Assembly (NCBI GenBank): GCA_963691705.1
Contig: OY829541.1
Span: 38,209,661 to 38,273,660, forward strand
Origin: Viola odorata
Taxonomy: Eukaryota > Streptophyta > Magnoliopsida > Malpighiales > Violaceae
DNA: 64,000 bases
Direction: 5' to 3'
Part shown: in pieces, positions 22,177 to 33,557 of the stretch
Numbering within the stretch: the stretch's first letter is position 1
Layout of the letters: each line of letters opens with the position of its first letter
Position numbers and translations under genes: made by a program
The notes under the pieces: model-generated
Told to the model about the DNA's origin: nothing
Seen by the model: the letters and a program-made list of their open reading frames with translations, nothing else
The model's database searches: none

Positions 22177-23678
22177 TTTTCTCTTAGATTAAGGAAGTCT
22201 GGGCTTGGCACTGTACATGACAGGAATTGGCCGCACGATGGCGCGAGTTGTGTTGGGCCCCTGCAGCTCCTTTATTTTCTTGGCCCAGAATCGATCCCAA
22301 GTTCGAGCCTCCCTAACACTGCTTGAAGCTCCAATCCTTCTTTGTTTTTTCCATCCTATTTAAATTCAAATTTCCATCGCTATTCAACGAATAACTCCAT
22401 CAACCCTAACCCGCGAGAATCGAAACCCAAAATTTTGATGCAAATTCAAACGTATTTCTGTTTCCCTCCTTGAGAAACAGTGCAGATCAGTTTGAATTAG
22501 AAAAATGGATTTCAAATTTCCATCACCCTTCTACTCCAACCATTCCATAGAGGCCAAAACCAGAACTCTGAAATGGATTTCCCCCTCTTCGATCTTAACG
22601 ATTTGCCACTCAGTCAACATTCTGATGATATCAACTCCCTTGGATTAGATGACTTCTTGTCGGATGGGGCATCATTTTTTGGAAGTGACAATATCAATGT
22701 CACCGCGAATGAGGAGCTCGACGAAGGCATCAACAACCCTGTAATCAATCTAGAAGGAGGAGCTTCACAATTGGAAACAAGAGGTACGTAATTTTGTTGT
22801 CAATTACATTACCTCAACTTCCAATTACGTGTCTTTCCTAATGTCTGACGCATGTCACCGTTGATCGGTGTAGTTAGTAAAAAAGAGTTGAGCGACATAG
22901 ACAGACGCTGCATATCAATGTCTTCTAGAAAGAATGGTAAATGGTGTTTTGAAGATAGGCACAACAAGGGAGGTAGCAGGAATGTATGGAGTGGGAATAA
23001 GATCAGTTCAAAGGCTTTGGCAATGAGCAAGGGAATCAGGTAACCACGATCATCACAAACATAGAGTTACTAATTGTGGTAGGAAAAGAATCGAAATTGA
23101 TTTGGATCGAATGAGAGATATTCCTCTAAGGAAGAGGACTACAGTTAAGAGCCTTTCTATTGCTCTCGGTGTTTCCACACATTTTGTGTATAAGAGGTTA
23201 GGAGAGGGAGTGATCAGACGACACACAAATGTACTGAAGCCAACTCTGACTATTGACAACCTGATAAATAGAATGAAGCATTGGATGTCCAATATCGACC
23301 CATCCTCGTTACCTCATCAACCAACTTTCAACAAAATGCAGAACACAATTCATATTGATGAAAAATGGTTCTATCTGAGCAAGAAATCACAGAGGTATTA
23401 TCTATTGCAGGACGAGACTGATCCGGTAAGGACCATTAAGAACCCAAACTTCATTCCAAAGGTAATGTTTTTAGCAGCAATTGCGAGGCCTAGATATGAT
23501 TCTAATGGGCTTTGTACATTTGATGGGAAAATTGGGGTGTTTCCATTAGTTGAATCAGTACATGCTGTTAGATCCAGTCATAACAGGCCCCGTGGGACCA
23601 TTGAGATAAAATCAATCAATAACATAACCAGAGATGTAGTTAGGCAGTTCATGATATGCAAAGTATTGCCAGCCATTG

Positions 23679-25027
23679 TGATTGAATGCCACAATGTCTA
23701 ATTAATCATCCCATTTTCCTATTATTTTGGATGATGATACTGCTTATTATGGCTATCTCTACTCCTTTTTGCAGGTTAATTGGTTTACACATAGATTGAG
23801 AGAAAAGGAAAGAAAAGCCATGAAAAGAGCTTGAAATTGGTGGAAGCCAAGGAAAGTATGCTACTGCTGCTATCTTGATTTTGTGATGTTCGTGCTGAGC
23901 AATTGTAACAAGCCAAAGAAATTAAAAGCCAATGGGCTTGGGCCCATGATGAGAAGAAGGAGGCGCATGCTGCCATGTGAAAGAAATTGAACTTATTAAT
24001 TAGTTGAAACATAATTTTAATAATTAGTTTAATAATTAATTAAATCCTATTTTGTAGGATTTTAGTTGGTTTAGGTTTATGATTTAAAAGACCTACCTGG
24101 GAACAGAACACATCTCTTCTTCCCTGGAACTCATTGACGGCTACTGTTCTTATTTTTCTATCTATTTTATTTCTTCTTCTTTTTTTTGATTTAATTAATT
24201 CATGCATAATAATTGCTTGCTTTAATTATGTCTTGTTCTAGCTAATTCATTTATTCTTGGTAAAAACTCTAGGATCATAGTCTGATATGTTGTGAGATCA
24301 AACTGAGTTTTATAAATTCCGATTCCATATTTTTACCCTTTTTAATTAAATGTCAATTTATTCATGTTTTGATTAAGAGTAGCTAACTTGATTTTAAATA
24401 TGAATGATTACAGCTTTTCTTAGAAACGTTGGATTCTACATCGTTGATAGGAATCTATAGGTAACTAATTAGTGTAAGAGCTAATTAGAAAATGGTAGAA
24501 TCCGGTTTATAGGAGTAGAAGAAATTCTCTTCTAGATTGGGAAAGGTCTCTCCCCGTGTTTAATCAACCCTTCAATTAAACTTTATTAGGAGTACCGCCT
24601 TAAAGTTATTGAACGGTTAGGGATCCTAGTAGGAGTACCGCCTTAGGAATCTTGAGTAGGAGGAGAGTAGGAGGCTCAGAGTACCGCTGGTCTCTATAGC
24701 CTTTCTATAGAATTGGTTTTGAATATTTTTGCATCGATGATCAACTATTTGAATCATGGTCTAGATTGAGTCTTTACCGGGAATCTGTCATCATCTGAGT
24801 TAATCCAATCATCACTTGTTTACTTTTATTATTTTCTACATTTATTAAATTAATTACACACAAAATCCCATTATTGGTATTTACCACGGTTACAATTCTG
24901 GTCTTTTACAGAAATTATTATTGTCCTGAAATCCCTGTGGTTCGATCCTTTTACCACTTGCTACAGTTTTAATTAATTGTGCATGGTGAATTGTATGATT
25001 TATTTTTGTTGGTTTCGGCACCCATCA
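23679..25027 (+). repeat. 5' LTR
   Basis: 1,349 bp, from TGATTGAATG to CACCCATCA. Nearly identical to 29550-30898. No gene inside; the short minus-strand frame is not supported. Confidence 0.95.
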
Positions 25028-25032
25028 AATTT

Positions 25033-25050
25033 TGGCGCCGTTGCCGGGGA
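25033..25050 (+). promoter_or_regulatory. Primer binding site, tRNA-Asp type
   Basis: TGGCGCCGTTGCCGGGGA, 5 bp after the 5' LTR, is complementary to the 3' end of plant tRNA-Asp including the CCA. Confidence 0.9.
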
Positions 25051-25230
25051 TTTCTTCGGTACTAATTTTAATTTCCTTGTTTTATGACCAGGTCTTCTTG
25101 TTAGCAATTAAGCAACCCAAAGATCAACAAGGACTAAGGACAAAAAAAATATATATATCCAGAGTAAAGTCCTACACAATCAGTCACTGGACTCTTTCCC
25201 AGACCTAGGAGAGAGCGCATCTGCACTCGG

Positions 25231-27087
25231 ATGGCTGGTGCAATTGAGGTATGGTTAAAATCCATAGACAATAAAATAAATAACCTACATATTCGTGTCT
25301 CTTCTGTTGTAGATCAGATACAACAACTCTCATATGGAGCGTCTGGCTTCCAATCACATCCTTGGGTGGATGCCCACAACTACAATCAAGGATGGGAGTA
25401 TCCCCCGAATTTCGACTGGACTCCACAACAGCCACAACAACCACCACAATCACAACAGCCCCTGCAGATCACTGGTGTTCCGTTTGAAGAGACACTCAAA
25501 CAGTGCATTCAAGCTACTCAAGCTAGCATTTCAAAACTCACGCAATCTACTCAAGCTAGCATTGCTGCCATACAGAAAGAGATGGGAGAATTGAAAATCA
25601 ACAAACAGGAGGAGGGAGGAAGGCTACCAGCAACTATAGTTGATAACCCGATTTATAATGTCAGTTCTATGACATTAATGAGCGAGACTGAAATTCCAGA
25701 CAGAACGGTCCTTCCCCCAGGTTTGGGGAAGAAGCCATCAACAATGCCAGTCCCAGACCAGTTCGAATCAGAGGCGGAGGTAGTTCATGAAATGCTAGCC
25801 CCAATTGATCCTATTCTAGAGCCAAAGGTACAGAAGAAACAACAGGAAATCCCTCTTCCCTTCCCAGAAAGGTCTTGGAAGACCAAGGAGGAAAGGGAAA
25901 AGAGAGCTCTTTTAGATTTGTTCAAAATAACGCCGATCAATCCAATTCCAAAACCGCTGCTGCAAAAGAAGGAACAGGTAATCCCTCTTTCTTTTCCTGA
26001 AAGGGCTGAAAAGTCCAAGAAGGTAAGGGAAGAAAAAGCTATTCTTGATATTTTTCGTAAAGTAGCCATTAACGTTCCTTTACTTGATATAATTGCTCAA
26101 GTTCCTAAATATGCCAAATTTTTAAAAGATTTATGTACTAACAAGAAAAAGCTTGCAGACATAGAAAGGATCAACTTGAATGAGAATGTATCTGCGATTT
26201 TTCGGAAGAAGTTACCCAACAAATGCAAGGATGGAGGGACGTTTGCAATTCCTTGCAAGATTGGAGAGAAGAGCATAGAGAAAACGCTATGTGATCTAGG
26301 CGCTGGAATAAATGTTTTGTCACTAACAATTTTTAAGACTCTGAATATTGGTGAATTGAAAGAAACAGGGGTTGTAATTCAATTAGCTGATAGATCGATT
26401 ATATACCCTGTTGGTGTTATTGAGGATGTGTTAGTGCAGGTTAATAACTTTGTTTTTCCAGCTGACGTCTATGTTGTTGATATGGACAATGAACACTCTA
26501 CTAAGTCCACAGAAATTTTGCTAGGCAGACCTTTCTTAAGGACAGCCAGAGCGAAGATTGATGTGGCAGGAGGGAGTTTAATATTGGAATTTTGCGATGA
26601 AATTATTAAATTCAATATGTATGATGCCATGAAATTTCCAAATGACATGCATAGTGTGAATTGCATAGATGCTATTGATCCTGATGCTGATGATATGCAT
26701 AAATTAAATGCTACTAATCCTTTGGAGCATGTTCTTAGCAGAAGCATTGATCAACAAATGCTCGGAGAATTAGAGGAAAATTTTGAAATTAGAGAAGAAA
26801 TTAAAGCAACTGTTTCTGAGCTTGATAATTCTAATTTTCCTTTTGATATCAATATTCCTAAGATTCTGGATTTATCAACCACTAATAACACGCTTCTCCC
26901 TTCATTTTTGCAGGCACCGAAGATCGAGCTGAAAACCTTGCAAGGAGAATCGAAGGAAGAAAGGCTTGCGAGAGTACTAAATGAGTACGAAGCCGCCATT
27001 GAATGGAGGATAGCTAACACGAGTGATGCAATCCACATCATACCAACTGGAGACAGAACAGGAACAATGTCTAGTCCAAGACTATAA
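25231..27087 (+). CDS. Truncated gag-protease polyprotein of the LTR retrotransposon
   Basis: 618 residues, open throughout. Residues about 35-130 resemble the C-terminal gag region of Athila-like elements (Trp/Pro/Gln-rich, with EYPPNFDW). A lysine/glutamate-rich middle repeats a PxxQKKxQxIPLxFPER theme at about 200 and 250. The aspartic protease region is at about 340-440, with DLGAGINVLSL as the active-site segment and EILLGRPFLRTA as the flap-side conserved block. The N-terminal gag core, reverse transcriptase and integrase are absent. The intact frame suggests recent descent from a replicating non-autonomous family. Confidence 0.82.
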   Translation: MAGAIEVWLKSIDNKINNLHIRVSSVVDQIQQLSYGASGFQSHPWVDAHNYNQGWEYPPNFDWTPQQPQQPPQSQQPLQITGVPFEETLKQCIQATQASISKLTQSTQASIAAIQKEMGELKINKQEEGGRLPATIVDNPIYNVSSMTLMSETEIPDRTVLPPGLGKKPSTMPVPDQFESEAEVVHEMLAPIDPILEPKVQKKQQEIPLPFPERSWKTKEEREKRALLDLFKITPINPIPKPLLQKKEQVIPLSFPERAEKSKKVREEKAILDIFRKVAINVPLLDIIAQVPKYAKFLKDLCTNKKKLADIERINLNENVSAIFRKKLPNKCKDGGTFAIPCKIGEKSIEKTLCDLGAGINVLSLTIFKTLNIGELKETGVVIQLADRSIIYPVGVIEDVLVQVNNFVFPADVYVVDMDNEHSTKSTEILLGRPFLRTARAKIDVAGGSLILEFCDEIIKFNMYDAMKFPNDMHSVNCIDAIDPDADDMHKLNATNPLEHVLSRSIDQQMLGELEENFEIREEIKATVSELDNSNFPFDINIPKILDLSTTNNTLLPSFLQAPKIELKTLQGESKEERLARVLNEYEAAIEWRIANTSDAIHIIPTGDRTGTMSSPRL

Positions 27088-27221
27088 ATCGGGACGCTTC
27101 ATGGGAGGCAACCCATGTGTTTTTAATTTTTTTTCATTTTCGTTTTTTATTATTTATTATTTATTATTTTTATTTTTTATAGTTATTATTTTCTTCTTCT
27201 TCCCTATCAACGACACTATCA

Positions 27222-27725
27222 GTGGAGGATGATGAAGAGCTGGCCGCCGACGAGTTCTACCTCGACCAGTACGGGCGGTATACCAAGGAACGACCCATTC
27301 ACCCGCCCCCGCCCTTCTCACTGACGAGTGTCACGGCGAGGAAGCCGCGAATTCCAGCTATTCCAGCGGCCACGTCGCAACCCAATGCCCAAGAGGGATC
27401 GGTCACACAGCAGTCGTTGTCCTCGCCGTGGCCTGTCACGACGAGAAACCCTCGGTTTCCAGCGCCTACATCGCGCTCCACCACCACTCCAGCGTCGCCA
27501 TCACAACCCAGCGACCACCTCCGGCGACTGCCTTTCCACCACTACCACCAGCCCTCTGAACAAAGACCCAGTCGACCTCGACTTGGGAGATGGGGATTCG
27601 GGTACAAGGTCAGCCACCGATCTCGCATTCCAGCGCCACCAACGGATTCCGATACCAATACCAGCAGACGGGTCACATCAGGAGAAAAGACAAAAAGAAG
27701 GGAGGCAAATCTTCGCGACAGGTAA
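27222..27725 (+). other. GC-rich proline-rich open segment inside the LTR retrotransposon
   Basis: A 167-codon open frame beginning with GTG (VEDDEELAADEFYLDQYGRY), then Pro/Ser/Arg-rich sequence. Base composition is clearly more GC-rich than the rest of the element. It matches no retroviral domain I know, has no clear ATG, and could be a captured host gene fragment or spacer. Confidence 0.35.
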
Positions 27726-29536
27726 CCCCAACCTTGGAAAATCTCCATGGTTGGTTGCACTTTCATGATTCTGAGTCTATTAATTTGCTTACTGTGAAAT
27801 TTAATTTGCCTGTGACTGTCTGTGCTGCGTTGGATTTTGATTTGCCTGGTAAAATGAAAATTGCTGATAATGGCCCCCGGGTTCTTTCTTTCCTTCTCAC
27901 ACTTTGAGGACAAAGTGTCGTCTAGTGTGGGGGGAGGTATTTTATTGTTGATCATGACTATTTTGTCTGCGTTCTTATTGAGTCTGTTTGGAATCTGTTT
28001 GCGTTGGCTATTTTGAGTCCATCTTTTGTGCATATTTGCTTGATGGATTGGAGTGTTTGAAGTGTTTGAAAACCACACGGCCCTTGTTTTGAAAAAAACC
28101 CCTCTATTTGAATGAATGGTTTAGGCACTTTGAACAGGAAGCACTCATCTCACTGCACATATTCACGCGCACAATCACACTACTTGTTAGTTCCTATATC
28201 CATGCCTGGTTGTAGTCGCTTGTAGTCATTTTTTTACCCGTGTGAGCTCTTTGAACTTTCATGCCGTGATTTTTATTTCTGAGTGGATGCATGACCTTGT
28301 ACTGGTTGTATTTGCATGATACCCCTGGGTATAGGCACCATTAGACGTGGGAAAGCGACAACATGATTAAGAACTTTGCATTCTTCTTCTTATCTTTTTT
28401 TTCTTGCTTTTATATTGCCCCTGCCACTCATTTCACCCCTCTTTTCATCACCCTTCTAACTGTTCGAGACTTTTCTTTCTATTCTTAGCAGGCGATAGTT
28501 CTCTGGCAGTAAGCAAGGTGGGGCAAAGAGAAGCAACAATATTAGTGTGGGGGTATCAAGATGCGAAACCAGTACTGAAATCCAGCGGATTCAGAAGAAA
28601 AGAAACATAGCGACAAACTACAAGATGAGATCTAGAAGCTGAGAATAGAAGCGGACGCCCAGAACAATATTATGGCATCAACCGTGGCTCATAAAGTAGA
28701 ATTTCAGAATAACAAAAGCAACCAATTTGTTTCAAAGTCATTCAACGAGCAAGTTGCAAATGAAGGCATAGACCGAGGCAATGAAAGCTGCCACACGCTT
28801 AGCCTGATCAAAACAGAATACCAGCTGCTCCAGTACTCCAGTCAGTCAGCTGAAAACAATTGTACCCTCCTCTTTTGCTCAAAGAAAAAAAAAAAAAAAA
28901 AAGAAAAAAGAAAAAAGAAAAGAATGAATAAACACTTGAGCAGAAGAGGAGCATTAACTAGAAACGGAGCAGAGTGTGAAGAAATCCAGAAGACCGACAG
29001 CTACAAAGAAGAATACCCCCACACATCATCTGTCGCTCTTTGCCTTGCCCTCGCTGCTGCCAACGGAGATACTCTCGCCACCTCGCTTTTTCCAGCTAAG
29101 AAGCCTTCTATCCTTCCTTCTCTCTCTTTTGAACCTCTTCTCTTACACGATACTTTTGCTTTACCTTTGTAAAGTTTTTATGATTGTATGATTGCCTGTG
29201 CATGTGTTATCCGTACTCGGATTGCTATTGCAATTCTGGTTTTGTGCATTGTCATTTGCATTGTTGAGTGTAAACACTTTGCCATAATCCTTGCTGAGTT
29301 TGAGTGCAAATACTATTTTCTGTGTGAGGATTGCTTGCGACTATGCTAGGTATGGGAAAGTTTCTCCCTTGGTTTCGTTATTCCTTAGGTTTGATGCGGA
29401 TGTTATCTAGGTAGGAGGTTGTGTCGAATGTTATGCTTGTGTGCTGAGTGTGCTTTTTCCTGTATGCCATGTGGGAAACCATCTGTTCTGATTAGGGGGT
29501 TGTTTTGAGTATAATGCTCGAGGGCGAGCATAGGTT
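27726..29536. other. Non-coding interior of the LTR retrotransposon
   Basis: Contains CTTTGAGGACAAAGTG followed by AGTGTGGGGGGAGG near 27903-27940 and AGTGTGGGGG near 28543, motifs common in plant Ty3/gypsy 3' regions. A 19-bp A run lies near 28885-28905. No integrase or RT remnants were recognised. Confidence 0.6.
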
Positions 29537-29549
29537 AGTGTGGGGGATT
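29537..29549 (+). promoter_or_regulatory. Polypurine tract
   Basis: AGTGTGGGGGATT lies immediately before the 3' LTR, the expected plus-strand primer position. Confidence 0.75.
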
Positions 29550-30898
29550 TGATTGAATGCCACAATGTCTAATTAATCATCCCATTTTCCTATTATTTTG
29601 GATGATGGTACTGCTTATTATGGCTATCTCTACTCCTTTTTGCAGGTTAATTGGTTTACACATAGATTGAGAGAAAAGGAAAGAAAAGCCATGAAAAGAG
29701 CTTGAAATTGGTGGAAGCCAAGGAAAGTATGCTACTGCTGCTATCTTGATTTTGTGATGTTCGTGCTGAGCAATTGTAACAAGCCAAAGAAATTAAAAGC
29801 CAATGGGCTTGGGCCCATGATGAGAAGAAGGAGGCGCATGCTGCCATGTGAAAGAAATTGAACTTATTAATTAGTTGAAACATAATTTTAATAATTAGTT
29901 TAATAATTAATTAAATCCTATTTTGTAGGATTTTAGTTGGTTTAGGTTTATGATTTAAAAGACCTACCTGGGAACAGAACACATCTCTTCTTCCCTGGAA
30001 CTCATTGATGGCTACTGTTCTTATTTTTCTATCTATTTTATTTCTTCTTCTTTTTTTTGATTTAATTAATTCATGCATAATAATTGCTTGCTTTAATTAT
30101 GTCTTGTTCTAGCTAATTCATTTATTCTTGGTAAAGACTCTAGGATCATAGTCTGATATGTTGTGAGATCAAACTGAGTTTTATAAATTCCGATTCCATA
30201 TTTTTACCCTTTTTAATTAAATGTCAATTTATTCATGTTTTGATTAAGAGTACCTAACTTGATTTTAAATATGAATGATTACAGCTTTTCTTAGAAACGT
30301 TGGATTCTACATCGTTGATAGGAATCTGTAGGTAACTAATTAGTGTAAGAGCTAATTAGAAAATGGTAGAATCCGGTTTATAGGAGTAGAAGAAATTCTC
30401 TTCTAGATCGGGAAAGGTCTCTCCCCGTGTTTAATCAACCCTTCAATTAAACTTTATTAGGAGTACCGCCTTAAAGTTATTGAACGGTTAGGGATCCTAG
30501 TAGGAGTACCGCCTTAGGAATCTTGAGTAGGAGGAGAGTAGGAGGCTCAGAGTACCGCTAGTCTCTATAGCCTTTCTATAGAATTGGTTTTGAATATTTT
30601 TGCATCGATGATCAACTATTTGAATCATGGTCTAGATTGAGTCTTTACCGGGAATCTGTCATCATCTGAGTTAATCCAATCATCACTTGTTTACTGTTAT
30701 TATTTTCTACATTTATTAAATTAATTGCACACAAAATCCCATTATTGGTATTTACCACGGTTACAATTCTGGTCTTTTACAGAAATTATTATTGTCCTGA
30801 AATCCCTGTGGTTCGATCCTTTTACCACTTGCTACAGTTTTAATTAATTGTGCATGGTGAATTGTATGATTTATTTTTGTTGGTTTCGGCACCCATCA
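29550..30898 (+). repeat. 3' LTR
   Basis: 1,349 bp, the same length as the 5' LTR with about nine substitutions by eye. Followed by the CATTG duplication. Confidence 0.95.
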
Positions 30899-31369
30899 CA
30901 TTGCAAATAAATGGCCTACAGATATTAGTATGGAAAGGATTTTCATTCAACAAGACAATGCGAAGACCTATATTTATGATGATGATGTTGAATTTTGTGT
31001 GCAGTTGAGGCAAGTGGACTGAATGTGTCTCTTGTTTGTCAGCCTCCCAACTCTCCAGATTTAAATGTCTTAGACTTAGGTTTTTTTAGAGCAATTCAGT
31101 CACTCCAAAGCAAGCAGTGTGCCAAGTCAAATGTTGAATTAATTGCTGCAGTTGAAGATGCATATAACAATTTCTCAGTGAAGAAGAGCAACTACATCTT
31201 CCTGACCTTGCAGACCTGCATGATTGAAGTATTGAAGTGTGGTGGGAGCAACATTTATAAGATCCCTCACATCAAGAAGCGAGCTCTTGAAAGATTAGGT
31301 TCAATACCCTCAGCAATACAGTGCCCCATGGATGTGTATGCCACAACATTTGCACAATTCTCTCCATAA

Positions 31370-32774
31370 CGTAATTGAGGTCAATTTTCTAACAATATTA
31401 TGTTTGAGTATACCTGTTGTATGATATGATTGTTAGGGTTAACCTTGTGTATATGTTTGCAGGATTATGTGGAGCAGATTCATATTGGTGCATATAATCT
31501 ATTTTTTGTGGACCATGAAGATTGTGTGTTCGTTTCCATATCCAATGCAGTCTGTAGATTATTTTGATATTCTGCATATGTGAAGTTTAGGTAGAATGAC
31601 TTTTGTTAAGCCATCTATTGAAGATGTAGATGTGTAGATTAAGTGGAAACTCTGTTATGACTCAATATTTTGTTGTACAAAGTAATGTAAATGGAAAAAC
31701 ATAACTTTGTAAACTGCTTTAAAATGTAATGAAGGTGTTTCTGAATTTATTCCTTCTATACTTTGCATTACATTTGATATGGTAAGAATGAAATCTGTAC
31801 ACGACTTACAATTACAATGAATTCACTTTCTATCTAAGTGTTACCCTGTACAAATAAGAGTTTTCATTCACTAAATTGACCATTCTATAGATCTTCTGTT
31901 TGCTCTAACTCTTCCACCTGCATCCCCTGTTTCTTTGAACACATTGTGCACCTCCAAAATAGATTTCTAACTCACTTGCAAATAGGCAATAGAGTAATAT
32001 AAAAAAAAAATTTCAAAAGAAAAGAAAAGAAAAGAAATTAAGGTAGGTACCAATACCATAAGTTGGCCATACTCCATTAGATTGGTGAGAGGAACAGAAC
32101 ACCAATATGAATCATTGTACAAAATTCATGCAGCCAGCCAGTTTTTCTTGGAATGTTGTTCAGGACAGTACAGTACACTAAAAAAAATAATCATCTATAT
32201 GCAATATTTGAGGTAAAAGATCAAAACTTTGAGCTTGTTTATGCAACAAAACGATCATGCTTTTACACTTGGTGATCTGGTTTTATGGGCCATTCTAATT
32301 TTAGTAAATTACTACAATTATGCATGGCTAGGACATACTAAGACAGCCAAACAACCATCACAATAAAGCAAGCATCACATTACATGAATTTCCAAATCAA
32401 ATCCACAAGGAGTCTAGGTGTATTACAAGAAGACAAATACTTAAAAGTCCTGCATCCATGAAAACAGTAAAGTCTTGCATCCATGAAAATAGTCATGTCT
32501 TGCATCTATGAAATGCACAATGTCTGTTAAATTAAAGCACATATATTCAGCAAAAAATCCAAGCAAGTTGCACACATCAAACTAGGAACAAATCTAATTA
32601 CCATAATGATTATATAAAATACTAAAGTAGTACAACAAATCCACAACTCCATAATATACATTGTTGCAGTTAATAGCATAATCTGGCAACACATTTGCAG
32701 AATATACATAAAACTTGAAGAACTGCTAAGCAAAAAAGTTCAACATCATTCTCCTATCTAAGGAAGCAACTTCC
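31370..32774. other. Non-coding middle of MLE-3
   Basis: This is the 3' flank of the transposase and the 3' flank of gene A in converging orientation. I looked for a family B tail motif on both strands and did not find one. The sequence is AT-rich, with no other gene supported. Confidence 0.5.
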
Positions 32775-33380
32775 CTAATAGAAATCTGGTAGAAGAATGC
32801 GCAGCATCAAAATGAATTCCCTCTCATCCACACCATCTGTAAATTTCCAACGACCGGCTACTGGCAATTTGTTGAGATCGAAGTCCCTTTCTTCATTGAA
32901 CTCAGGCTTTGGAATTTCTGGTTTACGTTCATTAACATCAACATGAGGTAGTTGATTCAAATCAATTACTCTAATTTCCTCAACTCTCAGAGAGAAAGGG
33001 GGAGAGATATCCACAAGTGGTAATTCGTTAAGATCAAAATCCAAAGGGAGTTTTGTGCTTACCTCTTTCATTCTATTTTCAGATTTACAAACCCTAGAAA
33101 CAAAAGGCTCCACCGATTCTTTGTGCTCTGCCCTCGGTGCTCTGTCACTTCCCTCAAACCTTGAAATCGCTTCTTGGCCATTATCGTCCTCCATTAAGCT
33201 TCCATTTTCCTCATTGTCATACGTGTCCGCAACTATCTCGTCAGAAATGACATCTTTCTCTTCTATCGCAGCCATCTCAGAGTCGTTGACGGCAATAGAG
33301 TTGGGCACAACCATGTTGTCGCAGCTATCAAAATGAAAATAGTTATCGTCCTGTGAATCTTCATAGTGGAACCCCTCCAT
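32775..33380 (-). CDS. MLE accessory protein A of MLE-3: DLNxxP repeat protein, intact
   Basis: 201 residues starting MEGFHYEDSQ, the same length as the MLE-1 copy. DLNxxP motifs lie at the identical residues 116 (DLNELP), 140 (DLNQLP) and 168 (DLNKLP). It shares HFDSCDNMVVPNSI (N-terminal block), ISDEIVADTY and a C-terminal RDFDLNKLP, GRWKFTDGVDERE and RILLPDFY. The frame continues 52 codons upstream to 33536, but the ATG at 33380 is chosen because it aligns with MLE-1 and the upstream part is not conserved. The gene remains open although the transposase of the same element is dead. It is divergent from the LNK1-like gene. Co-repressor binding is inferred from the EAR class of motif. Confidence 0.8.
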   Translation of the reverse strand: MEGFHYEDSQDDNYFHFDSCDNMVVPNSIAVNDSEMAAIEEKDVISDEIVADTYDNEENGSLMEDDNGQEAISRFEGSDRAPRAEHKESVEPFVSRVCKSENRMKEVSTKLPLDFDLNELPLVDISPPFSLRVEEIRVIDLNQLPHVDVNERKPEIPKPEFNEERDFDLNKLPVAGRWKFTDGVDEREFILMLRILLPDFY

Positions 33381-33536
33381 TTCTTGAGTAACTCGCACTT
33401 TGGATGAGAGAAAGAAGTGGGCAAGAAGGAGAATTGAAAGAAGAGGGAAGTGTTGGAGGTGAAAATGAAAAATAAAGCTATGTGCAATCTGATTTTCGTT
33501 TGAAATTTCAGCTTCCGCCATTATTTTGTATGACAA

Positions 33537-33557
33537 GTCGTTTTTAACATAAACGAC
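33537..33557. promoter_or_regulatory. Subterminal inverted repeat GTCGTTT-7bp-AAACGAC
   Basis: The same 7-mer as in the MLE-1 and MLE-4 subterminal palindromes, here in the opposite relative orientation, about 125-145 bp inside the right end. Confidence 0.4.

Larger units (their letters stand above)
23679..30898 (+). mobile_element. Non-autonomous Ty3/gypsy-type LTR retrotransposon (7,220 bp)
   Basis: Two LTRs of exactly 1,349 bp with TG...CA ends are flanked by a 5-bp duplication, CATTG, at 23674-23678 and 30899-30903. The primer site is complementary to tRNA-Asp, as in Athila/Tat-type plant elements. The interior encodes a gag-C-terminal plus protease protein but no reverse transcriptase, RNase H or integrase. 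A GGGAGGCAACCCA motif near 27101 and AGTGTGGGGG motifs are typical of such elements. I count about nine LTR substitutions by eye (about 0.7 percent), indicating a very recent insertion that must have used enzymes in trans. Confidence 0.93.
22573..31369 (+). pseudogene. MLE-3 transposase, split by LTR retrotransposon
   Basis: Exon 1 (22573-22783) starts with FPLFDLNDLPLSQ, containing a DLNxxP-type motif, then GLDDF and ASFF blocks shared with MLE-1. A 90-bp intron (22784-22873) follows. Exon 2 is 22874-23678, interrupted, then resumes at 30904-31369. Lesions: a frameshift near 22930, a TGA near 23030 replacing an expected R/K codon in the HTH, the retrotransposon insertion just after VLPAI, and a 1-bp deletion near 30992. 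HIDEKWF, QQDNAKT and SPDLNVLDLGFF remain. Joining across the insertion restores the homologous order, which confirms the nesting. Confidence 0.88.

Noticed and set aside
27328..28078. Overlapping frames on both strands in the GC-rich part of the retrotransposon
   Set aside because: Mutually overlapping and of biased composition. No conserved domain decides between them.
31370..32774. A family B gene relic in MLE-3
   Set aside because: I searched for the tail motif and a matching start on the transposase strand and found neither.
33381..33536. 52-codon N-terminal extension of MLE-3 protein A with a hydrophobic stretch
   Set aside because: Not shared with MLE-1, whose protein starts MEG at the aligned position. 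Most likely 5' UTR.
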